Assembly (NCBI RefSeq): GCF_017377855.1
Contig: NZ_JAFREP010000017.1
Span: forward strand, 62,001-126,000
From: Acanthopleuribacter pedis
GTDB lineage: Bacteria > Acidobacteriota > Holophagae > Acanthopleuribacterales > Acanthopleuribacteraceae
DNA length: 64,000 bases
Reading direction: 5' to 3'
The notes below the pieces were generated by a model. The model searched no databases. It saw only the letters and a list, made by a program, of their open reading frames with translations, and had not been told where the DNA came from. A program made the position numbers and the translations under genes. How positions within the stretch are numbered: position 1 is the first letter of the stretch; every line of letters begins with the position of its first letter. Positions 40,760-48,292 of the stretch are shown here, piece by piece.

Positions 40760-42250
40760 ATGAAGCCACGGTCGCATCGAAAAAACAGGGTCCTGCTGCT
40801 TTTGCTAAGTCTGCTTGGTGCCTTGGTGTTTGCTGATGTGGGCGACGAAGGTCGCACCACCTCCGCCCCGGCCGTGCAGCGTGAGGTTCAAGAAATCTCC
40901 TTTCCCATTGTCGCCATTCGGGTTAGCGGCAATCGTTTGGCAGGTGACCAGCTCATTATTAAAGAGAGCGGTTTAAAAACCAGCCGCGCCTACAGCGAAA
41001 AGCAACTCCAGCTTGCCCTACGCCGCGTGCAACGTCTGCCTTTTGTGCTTTCCGCCGAAATATCGCTGGAACGGGGCGACAGCTATGGCACCTTCGCGGT
41101 TCGTTTTGCCGTCGAGGAAAACAAAGCCTTGTTTTTCCATTATGACCGCCTCGAGATTTCACGACCCGATCCGCCGCCTTTGGTTTCTCCTGAAGATCTC
41201 GCTTCATCCACGCTGGCCGAGGGTGACTTGGCCACGGCGGTGGTCGAAGAAGACGACCTCAATCGCCTCAACCTCGGTGCCCGTTGGTTCATCGGCCGTT
41301 TTGCATTCGTTTATGGTTCAACGGCGCTTTCCTCCGAGGAGGGAAGCTTCGATTTGGCGCGCGGCAAACCGGTGGACGTGGGCTTCAGCCATTACAACCT
41401 GTTCGGCAGCGGCCTCTTTTTGAACCTCAATGTGCAGTTCAGCCAAACCGCCGACTTCGAGAATTTTGACCCCTGGACGCGCGGTCAGGTTCAGGTTCGC
41501 CTGGATCGCGATCCCACCGTGAGTGTTAACGCGGCGTTGCCCCTGGGGGGTCGGCATTTCCTCACCTTTAGCGGTAACTACCTGGATGAACAGCAAGTCC
41601 ATTTGGGTGAAAACCTCTTTGTCGACCGTATCGATCTGCAGCGTTTGGTGCTGGAGGCGGGCTGGTTAAGCGAGGCCGTGAACGATGCGGTTTTCCCCTC
41701 GCGCGGCCGCCGTTTCCTTGTGAACCTTTCCTACATTGACGAGGATCGCGATTTCGATTTTGTGGCGACAAGCGAAGACACACGCGAAGGTGAATCCGAC
41801 GATTTTACAGAGGATTCTTTTTTTGACACGGCTTTCGGTCCAAGCGGGCTAAATTCGGTGAGCGGTCTGTTTTTGCGGGGCGCTTGGGACAATTACCAAC
41901 CCCTCTCCCGTCAAGGGTTTACCGCCTATCAGCGCGTCTCGCTCTTGGCCCAACTTGATCGGCAGGGCTCCCAATTTGAGGTGCCGCTCAATTTTGGCGG
42001 CGCCGCGACCCTGGGGCTGAGTTATGACTTGTGGGGTCGTGGCAAAGCGCGCCGATTCGGTGACCTGCGCCTTGAGGGCGAAGCGACCTATGTTCACACC
42101 GACCTTGACGAGGACGAAACCTTCTTGGTCCTGGAAGACCATTACCACCGCCTGCAAGCCTCGCTCGCGTTTCGCAATGCCTGGGGCCTGATCCGTCTGG
42201 GTGCGGCTTACCGATCCGACGCCTTACCCGTTGTGGCGCAAATGCCCTAA
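40760..42250 (+). CDS. BamA/TamA-like outer-membrane protein with one POTRA-like domain
   Basis: 496 residues from ATG 40760, preceded by AAGGGA. After a signal peptide (about 9-27) comes one POTRA-like domain at about 45-120 (IRVSGNRLAGDQLIIKESGL, then LQLALRRVQRLPFVLSAEISLE). The rest is a beta-barrel of the Omp85 surface-antigen type, with LRLEGEATY and RLGAAYRSD strands. The protein is shorter than BamA (about 800 residues, five POTRA domains). It ends AQMP without the terminal aromatic residue most barrels use. It is the first gene of a plus-strand block with a DUF4390-like protein and a two-component pair. A role in outer-membrane assembly or export is inferred. Confidence 0.75.
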   Translation: MKPRSHRKNRVLLLLLSLLGALVFADVGDEGRTTSAPAVQREVQEISFPIVAIRVSGNRLAGDQLIIKESGLKTSRAYSEKQLQLALRRVQRLPFVLSAEISLERGDSYGTFAVRFAVEENKALFFHYDRLEISRPDPPPLVSPEDLASSTLAEGDLATAVVEEDDLNRLNLGARWFIGRFAFVYGSTALSSEEGSFDLARGKPVDVGFSHYNLFGSGLFLNLNVQFSQTADFENFDPWTRGQVQVRLDRDPTVSVNAALPLGGRHFLTFSGNYLDEQQVHLGENLFVDRIDLQRLVLEAGWLSEAVNDAVFPSRGRRFLVNLSYIDEDRDFDFVATSEDTREGESDDFTEDSFFDTAFGPSGLNSVSGLFLRGAWDNYQPLSRQGFTAYQRVSLLAQLDRQGSQFEVPLNFGGAATLGLSYDLWGRGKARRFGDLRLEGEATYVHTDLDEDETFLVLEDHYHRLQASLAFRNAWGLIRLGAAYRSDALPVVAQMP

Positions 42251-42390
42251 TTCGTTTTGCTTCCACCGATCATTCCAGCCGTGATTTCTCGCGCACGGTG
42301 GGTTAATTCCTGCTAACGTTGTGGTTGCTTCCTCTTATTGTAGCCCCCCTGTTCTGAGGACCCACACTCACTCGCCGGAATCGTCTCCTT

Positions 42391-43053
42391 ATGCTGTTAC
42401 CGCTGTTGTTTTGGTGTACCCTTTGGCGCCCTATTGCCAAGCCGCCGTTGCAGGTGGCCGCCCCGGGTGTGTTGAAAATGGTATTGCCCGACGCCGTTTG
42501 GGAAGACGAAGATCTGCGCCGTCGTTTGTTTTCCGGCTTGACCACGACCATCGAGCTGGAAACCGAGTTGCCCCATCGCGATCCCGAGGCGCGCACGGCG
42601 TTTGCCCTTATGGAGATTCGCTACGATGTCTGGGAGGAACAACTTTTGGTCCGAACCTTTGAACCCGGTGGAAGCATGTCACAGGCGACCCTCAAAGATG
42701 TTGACGCCCTGCGCCTGTGGCTGAAAAAGAATCCCCTGGCTCTGTACCTGCTCGACGACCAGCACCTCAACCGGGCGCTAACGGCCAAGGTCCGCTGTCG
42801 TATTATTCCGTTTTCCAAGCTGGAGCAAGAGCAGACGATGGCCTGGTTTGCCAATCTGGGCGAAGCCCAGGCGAATGGTGAGCAGGTCGCGGCCTCGCGG
42901 GGTCGGTTGGGGCAGGGCCCTGAAACCGACCGCGGCGGCAATGATTTTTTCCGGGTGCTGATGACTACCTCGATTGAGCGCCGCAGCGTGGTCAGCTTCC
43001 GGTGGCGTTACGCCTTAACCCTGGGGGCGTCTTTTGCGGATGTGCGGCAATGA
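42391..43053 (+). CDS. DUF4390-like protein upstream of the sensor kinase
   Basis: 220 residues. The first 20 are hydrophobic (MLLPLLFWCTLW), either a signal anchor or an uncleaved signal. The body has VLPDAVWEDEDLRRRLFSGLTTTIELE and RVLMTTSIERRSVVSFRWRYAL near the end. Proteins like this, in the DUF4390 group, often precede NtrY-type sensor kinases, and the same order is seen here. I rank the family match as probable, not certain. The stop overlaps the kinase start by 4 bp (ATGA), so the two are translationally coupled. Function unknown; a role as an extracytoplasmic sensory partner is plausible. Confidence 0.65.
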   Translation: MLLPLLFWCTLWRPIAKPPLQVAAPGVLKMVLPDAVWEDEDLRRRLFSGLTTTIELETELPHRDPEARTAFALMEIRYDVWEEQLLVRTFEPGGSMSQATLKDVDALRLWLKKNPLALYLLDDQHLNRALTAKVRCRIIPFSKLEQEQTMAWFANLGEAQANGEQVAASRGRLGQGPETDRGGNDFFRVLMTTSIERRSVVSFRWRYALTLGASFADVRQ

Positions 43054-44270
43054 GGGCCCAGCTTTTGGTTTCCAGCCTGATGATTTTGGTGTGTTTGTTT
43101 CTGTTCATCCTTGCCCAGAAAAGCCTGTCCGATCCTTGGATTGAGTTGGCATTGGATCGCGAGGTCAATGCCTTGTTGGCGGAATCCATGGTGTTGCAGC
43201 GCAAGCTCAGCACCCACGAACCGGAAAACGAGGCGGAATACCGCGCCTTGTACCAGCGAACCCGCGAAAAGCTCCAGCACCGCGAGGTGTTGCTCACAAC
43301 CCGCGACACGATCCGACGCCGTTATTACTGGATTCTCTCTTCGACCTTCGCGTTGTCACTGCTGCTCATCGCCGGTTTCCAGTTTTGGTACTTGCGCCGG
43401 CGTAACCTGCGCTTGCAAATCCTGCAACGCAACCTCGAAAAGTTGGCGGCGAACGATTTCGCCCTGGAATCGGTTGCGGGAAGCAAAGACCTGGTCGGCC
43501 GTATCGCCACGATGATCGCGGAGGCGGCCGAGGTGATGCAGGCCAATCGCAAGCGCTTGCGTTATTTGGAAAATCTCGAGATTTGGCGCGATTCAGCACG
43601 GCGTATCGCCCATGAGATTCGCACGCCGCTTACGGCGATTCGTCTGGAATTAAGGCAGTTGGTGCGGGGCGTGGTACGGGGTGGTGGGGATCGCGACCAG
43701 GTGTTGGAAGAAAAGCAGCAGAGTATTTTGGAAGAATTGGCGCGCCTCAGCGAATTCACCGACGCCTTTTCCTCTTTTGCCAAGTTGCCCGCCCCACAAC
43801 GCAAAAGCGAAGATCTGGGGCGGTTCCTCGATGAGTTTGCTCAGATTTACGAACATGCCTGGACCAACATGACGGTGACGGTTTCGGTTCCGCCGGATCC
43901 GGTCAGGGTTTCGATGGATCGCCGCATGGTGCGTCAGGTGATTGTCAACCTTGCTAACAACAGCGCGAAGGCTTTGGGAGAACGCACGGGAAGTCTCGAC
44001 ATCAACCTGGAAACCCGAGGCGGGTGTGCCTTCATTGAGGTGGCCGACGACGGACCCGGCATGCCGGAGGAGATGCGCGAGATTGTGTTTGAACCCTATG
44101 TGACCGGAAACCCGGTGGGTGAAGGCATGGGTTTGGGTTTGGCGATTTCACGCAAAATCATGCTGGACCACGACGGCGACATCACCCTCATTGCCAGCCA
44201 CGAGGGCGGCACCTTTTTTCATGTGTTTTTGCCCTTGGAACCCGAAGGGGCGGAACCCTCGGAAAAGTGA
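43050..44270 (+). CDS. NtrY-type membrane sensor histidine kinase
   Basis: 406 residues. Two membrane segments (about 5-22 and 92-112) enclose a short external loop of about 70 residues. They are followed by a HAMP-like linker (RNLRLQILQRNLEKLAANDF). The H-box is RRIAHEIRTPLTAIRLEL, with the phosphorylated His, then the N-box NLANNSAKA and G-box DDGPGMP, GMGLGLAIS in the ATPase domain. It starts at ATG 43050 inside the stop of the upstream gene. The sigma-54 activator 83 bp downstream is the expected partner. The signal is unknown; the external loop is too small for a large ligand domain. Confidence 0.92.
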   Translation: MRAQLLVSSLMILVCLFLFILAQKSLSDPWIELALDREVNALLAESMVLQRKLSTHEPENEAEYRALYQRTREKLQHREVLLTTRDTIRRRYYWILSSTFALSLLLIAGFQFWYLRRRNLRLQILQRNLEKLAANDFALESVAGSKDLVGRIATMIAEAAEVMQANRKRLRYLENLEIWRDSARRIAHEIRTPLTAIRLELRQLVRGVVRGGGDRDQVLEEKQQSILEELARLSEFTDAFSSFAKLPAPQRKSEDLGRFLDEFAQIYEHAWTNMTVTVSVPPDPVRVSMDRRMVRQVIVNLANNSAKALGERTGSLDINLETRGGCAFIEVADDGPGMPEEMREIVFEPYVTGNPVGEGMGLGLAISRKIMLDHDGDITLIASHEGGTFFHVFLPLEPEGAEPSEK

Positions 44271-44353
44271 TGCGATTTTTGCTTAAACAAGGCATTCGCC
44301 GGTGCGCGGCCCTCGCCCGGCTCACCTGTAGACAAGAATAAGGAGTGGTCCCC

Positions 44354-45739
44354 ATGAGTCGTGTTTTGGTTGTTGAGGACAATAAAAAGATCTTCGCGCA
44401 CATGGTGGCCTTGTTGCGGGACGAGGGGCACGAGGTGGACGGCGTGCACAGTGCCGAGGCGGCGCAGATGGTGCTGCGCGCGGGTCCGCTGCCACACTTG
44501 GTGTTGTTGGACATTCGCCTGGAGAAACAAAGTGGGATCGACCTGATTCGTGCGATGGGCAAAGACATGCCGCCCACGATTGTGATCAGTGGTGAGGCGA
44601 CGATTAGCGAGGCCTTGGCGGCCTTGCGGATGGGGATTCACGACTTTGTCGAGAAACCTTTTTCGGACGAGCGGTTTTTGTGCTCGGTGCGCAATTGTCT
44701 GGAGAAGATTGCTTTGCAGGAGAAGGTGCGCGAGCTGGAGGCGCGTCGCGAGCGTGGTCAATCTTTGCTGGGCGAATCCGCGGCGATGCGGCGGGTGCTC
44801 ACGCAAATCACCAAGGTGGCGCCGACCAAGGGCCGTGTTTTGATTACGGGTGAAAGCGGCACGGGCAAAGAGCTGGTGGCTTCGACGATTCACCATTTGA
44901 GTAAGCGTCGCGGCAAACCTTTTGTGAAGATCAACTGCGCGGCCTTTCCGGTGCACCTTATTGAAGATGAATTGTTTGGGCACGTGCGCGGCGCGTTTAC
45001 CGACGCCCGTCAGCCGAAACGGGGTTTGTTTGAGGAAGCACACGGCGGCACCTTGTTCTTGGATGAGATTGGTGACATGGATTACGCGTTACAGGCGCGG
45101 TTGTTGCGGGTGTTGGAAGATGGGAAAGTGCGCCGGATCGGCGATACCCAGGAGCGCGAGGTGGATGTGCGCGTGGTAGCGGCGACGAACTGTGATTTAC
45201 AAGGCATGATCGCGGAACAGAAGTTCCGTGAGGATTTGTACTACCGATTGGCGAGTATTCCCATTGAAGTGCCGCCGTTGCGCGAGCGCCGCGAGGATAT
45301 TCCGTTGCTGGTCACCTACTACATTGAAAACTTTTGTCGGGAGCACCAGTTGCGCGCTAAAAGCCTTGCACCGGAAACCCTCAACGCCCTCGTTAACTAT
45401 CATTGGCCAGGTAACATACGGGAATTAAAGAACTTGTGTGAAAGGCTGAGCATTTTTGGGGGGGATCCCATTGCACCCGACGACTTGCCTTCCCCGATTT
45501 TTTCCGAGGTGGCCGAGGAGTCCTCGGGGCTTTTGCGGATTTCCGAATTAAAGGCGATGTCCTTGAAGGCGTTTAAGAACCGCTGCGAGAAAGAGTTTTT
45601 GGAAACCATGTTGATCCGAACCAATTGGAACTACGTGGAGGTGGCCAAGGCATTGGAGATCAACCGCAGTTACCTGCATCAGAAGATTACCGGTTTGGGG
45701 ATTCAACGAAAGAAGGGATTAAAGGCAACCGAGTCATAA
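44354..45739 (+). CDS. NtrC/NtrX-family sigma-54 response regulator with GAFTDA motif
   Basis: 461 residues: receiver (about 1-120, phospho-Asp in LVLLDIRLEKQSG), AAA+ domain (about 140-375) with Walker A GESGTGKE and Walker B FLDEIGD, and a Fis-type DNA-binding helix-turn-helix (YVEVAKALEINRSYLHQKI) at the end. The loop that contacts sigma-54 reads GAFTDA (213-218) instead of the usual GAFTGA. Gly to Asp at 217 is a known natural variant that may change promoter choice. AGGAG 8 nt before ATG 44354 supports this start over GTG 44345. The partner kinase lies just upstream. Target promoters are not evident in the window. Confidence 0.92.
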   Translation: MSRVLVVEDNKKIFAHMVALLRDEGHEVDGVHSAEAAQMVLRAGPLPHLVLLDIRLEKQSGIDLIRAMGKDMPPTIVISGEATISEALAALRMGIHDFVEKPFSDERFLCSVRNCLEKIALQEKVRELEARRERGQSLLGESAAMRRVLTQITKVAPTKGRVLITGESGTGKELVASTIHHLSKRRGKPFVKINCAAFPVHLIEDELFGHVRGAFTDARQPKRGLFEEAHGGTLFLDEIGDMDYALQARLLRVLEDGKVRRIGDTQEREVDVRVVAATNCDLQGMIAEQKFREDLYYRLASIPIEVPPLRERREDIPLLVTYYIENFCREHQLRAKSLAPETLNALVNYHWPGNIRELKNLCERLSIFGGDPIAPDDLPSPIFSEVAEESSGLLRISELKAMSLKAFKNRCEKEFLETMLIRTNWNYVEVAKALEINRSYLHQKITGLGIQRKKGLKATES

Positions 45740-45981
45740 GGTTGGGTTCAAGTTGTTGTTAGCCAGGCGGTTGTCCTGTGGCTTGCGGCGGGTGGCTGGG
45801 TGATGCCTACCGCTGCTTTTCCGATTTGAATTGATCCGCGAATCAGACCTGATACAATGAGGCACGCCAAGTGACAAATCATTGATAGGTCTTGTACAGC
45901 AAGCATTCGGTGCGTCTGTCTCGTGCGGTTCTGCTTGGCCTAATCGGCGCACGAGGTTATTCGGACGGCCATGGAGGAATG

Positions 45982-46668
45982 ATGAGAATCTTGATCTTTG
46001 GTCCCAACGGCAGTGGCAAAGGGACGCAATCCGCGAATTTGGTTAAGAAATACAACCTAGCCCACGTTGAGTCGGGCGGTATTTTTCGCGAGAACATTGG
46101 CGGTGGTACGGCGCTTGGCAAAGAAGCCAAGGCGTATATTGATCGCGGGGAATTGGTTCCCGACTCGATCACGATCCCGATGATTTTGGATCGACTCAGC
46201 CGTTCCGATTGCCAAGAAGGTTGGATTCTCGATGGGTTCCCACGAAATCCCGCCCAGGCCGAGGCTTTGATTGAAAGCCTCGAGGCCAAGAACATGCCGC
46301 TCGATGTGGTGATTGTCATCCGGTTGGACCGCGAGATTTGCAAGCAGCGTTTGATGGGGCGGCGTACCTGTCCCAACGGACACCCCAACAACTTGGCCAT
46401 CGAAGCGATTAAACCCGAGGGCCAAGGGGATCAACTGACCTGTTGGAAATGCGGCGCGGTGTTGACCGTGCGCAAGGACGATGTTGACGAGGGTGCTATC
46501 GACAAACGCCACGACATCTACTTCGATGCCGAGGCCGGTACCCTGGGTTCGGTGGCGGTGATGGAACGCTGGGTTGAACAACGCGAGGGCGCCCAGTTGG
46601 TGCGCGTGAATGGTGAAGGGACCATTGACGAAGTGCGCGAGAACATGTTCGCCGGGTTTGACGCCTAA
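45982..46668 (+). CDS. adk: Adenylate kinase with an unusual zinc-type lid
   Basis: 228 residues. The P-loop is GPNGSGKGTQ, followed by DGFPRNPAQAEAL, DREICKQRLMGRRTC and the end-lid region KRHDIYF. The NMP kinase fold phosphorylates AMP using ATP. In place of the common four-cysteine lid (CxxC...CxxC) this protein has CPNGH and CWKC, so three Cys and one His may bind zinc. A KRHDIY segment stands where KRLxxY is usual. Such lids also occur in some deltaproteobacterial enzymes. ATG 45982 with GGAGG 4 nt upstream is preferred; ATG 45979 is equally in frame. It is convergent with the DUF1684 gene, with a shared terminator. Confidence 0.9.
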   Translation: MRILIFGPNGSGKGTQSANLVKKYNLAHVESGGIFRENIGGGTALGKEAKAYIDRGELVPDSITIPMILDRLSRSDCQEGWILDGFPRNPAQAEALIESLEAKNMPLDVVIVIRLDREICKQRLMGRRTCPNGHPNNLAIEAIKPEGQGDQLTCWKCGAVLTVRKDDVDEGAIDKRHDIYFDAEAGTLGSVAVMERWVEQREGAQLVRVNGEGTIDEVRENMFAGFDA

Positions 46669-46690
46669 CCCATCGCGATAGCTAAAACAT

Positions 46691-46722
46691 AAAAAAACCC
46701 CGCCGGATCGGCGGGGTTTTTT
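46691..46722. terminator. Bidirectional rho-independent terminator
   Basis: CCCCGCC (46698-46704) and GGCGGGG (46710-46716), flanked by a run of 7 A and a run of 6 T, work in both directions between adk and the convergent DUF1684 gene. Confidence 0.9.
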
Positions 46723-46758
46723 ACTTGCATTTAATTAATGTACCGAACCTCGTGGGTG

Positions 46759-47718
46759 CTAGCGTTTCTCCGGTGCCTTGTAGGTGCGCTCGCCCGCTTC
46801 GATGGCCAGGTTCATCCAGTTTTCGGCCGGCGGTAAGGGGCAGGTGGCGTAAGGGGTGTAGGCGCAGGGCGGGTTGGTTGCGCGGTTAAAGTTCAAGGTG
46901 ACTTTGCCGTCGACCGGTAAATCGGCGTAGAGGTAGCGACCCCCGCTGTAGGTGGTTGACCCGGAGGTCTGGTCCTTGAACATGAGGAAGAACTTGTCGT
47001 CCTCTTCACTTTCAAGGGTCGGCAAGAGTTCGTGTTCCACGCCGTCCAGGGCAAAGCGAATCACCCCGGGTACAATCAGCTCAATTTCGGTACCGATGAC
47101 CGTGCCGATGCGCAGGATTTGCGGGCTCTCGTAAGCCTCGTAATCGGCTTTGATAACGAATTTGGCTTTGGGTGAGTAGTAACTGAGCGACTGGAAATTG
47201 ACAAACTCACCGGCGCGCAAATCGCGGATGCGCACGGCCAAACGGTCGCCGCGCTTGATCAGGAAAAAACGCATGTGGTTGTGGTGTAGCACGTTGTCCA
47301 TGGCGAGGGGGCCGCTGAGCGCGGCTTTGCCGTCGACGACGGCCCGTTGGCCGCGTGCCATTTCGTAACGGACCTTGCCGTTTTCGAGAAAAAAAGTGCC
47401 CGCTTTGAGGACGGTCGCGTGGCGGGGCAGCACAAAATCGGCGTCTGTGGCGGTGCCGAAGGTGTTGGCGCCTTCCTGTAACCAGAACAGACCAACAAGG
47501 TTAAGCCAACTGTTATCGGATTTCATCTCTTGTTCGTGATCCGCGCGCCAAGTGAGTTCCGCCTGCTCGAACGAAGACGCCGTGTCGGGTGTTGCCAGAA
47601 AAAGAAGCATGGTAACCAAAATCAAAACAATACCTCGCAATTGAATGGTTATTCCGGGGTGGGCTGAGTGAGCAACCCAAAGGTCGATGGGTGTTACGGG
47701 TTGGAAATATGATAACAC
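46759..47718 (-). CDS. DUF1684-family secreted protein
   Basis: 319 residues. The last third carries the family signature: GRYLYADL, VTLNFNRATNPPCAYTPYATCPLPPAENW, IEAGERTY. These conserved Asn, Pro and Cys residues define DUF1684. A hydrophobic stretch (about 29-45) suggests export, but it sits too far from GTG 47718 for a neat signal peptide; a TTG about 27 codons downstream would give a better one. Ribosome sites at both are weak. The molecular function of the family is not established; proteins with it are often secreted or lipid-anchored. Convergent with adk. Confidence 0.85.
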   Translation of the reverse strand: MLSYFQPVTPIDLWVAHSAHPGITIQLRGIVLILVTMLLFLATPDTASSFEQAELTWRADHEQEMKSDNSWLNLVGLFWLQEGANTFGTATDADFVLPRHATVLKAGTFFLENGKVRYEMARGQRAVVDGKAALSGPLAMDNVLHHNHMRFFLIKRGDRLAVRIRDLRAGEFVNFQSLSYYSPKAKFVIKADYEAYESPQILRIGTVIGTEIELIVPGVIRFALDGVEHELLPTLESEEDDKFFLMFKDQTSGSTTYSGGRYLYADLPVDGKVTLNFNRATNPPCAYTPYATCPLPPAENWMNLAIEAGERTYKAPEKR

Positions 47719-48292
47719 GGCAGTTGAATTCCTGTCCGTGCGGAGACCGTTGTCAAAAGAGCCAAAGAAAAAGATGCATTAAAAACCGAGGCGATTGAAA
47801 AGATGATGTGCGAGATGGGCAAAACCGCACCTTGTGTACGGGGTGGGGAGCGGTTCGAAAACCTTGGCGGCGGGGCGGTTGCTGGAAAAAAGCGACCTCT
47901 ATATCTTGTGGTCTATTGGGGGCCTTTGGGTAAATGTGGTAGTGGCGGCAGGTTTCAAGGATAACGTAAATCAGAAAAACCAGGACCCGAGACAACCACT
48001 TAGCTTCTGTTGACTTATGGCTGTGTTAAGGGGGGGCGAAACAAAAGACGGCGTGAATCCCTATTTTTCTTGAATTCAGGTTGAGCTATGGCTCAGTTTT
48101 ACGTAGACTGTAGTGCGCATTACTGTGTTTTTTCGTGAGGTTTGGCTGTTTTAAGCACCTGTGCGGGATTTCCTCGCATGTGCGATTCACGTGAACGGTC
48201 TGACTTTGGTCCTCGCGAAAGGCAACACCGTTGGGTTGACACCCCGACTAGGATTCACGAAGTTACAAATTTTTATAACGGGAGGCTTCCCC
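47719..48292. other. 570-bp divergent intergenic region
   Basis: It should contain the promoters of the DUF1684 gene (minus) and the TonB receptor (plus). No gene is visible; a small GAGC/GCTC hairpin near 48083-48097 is the only structure I notice. Confidence 0.4.
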
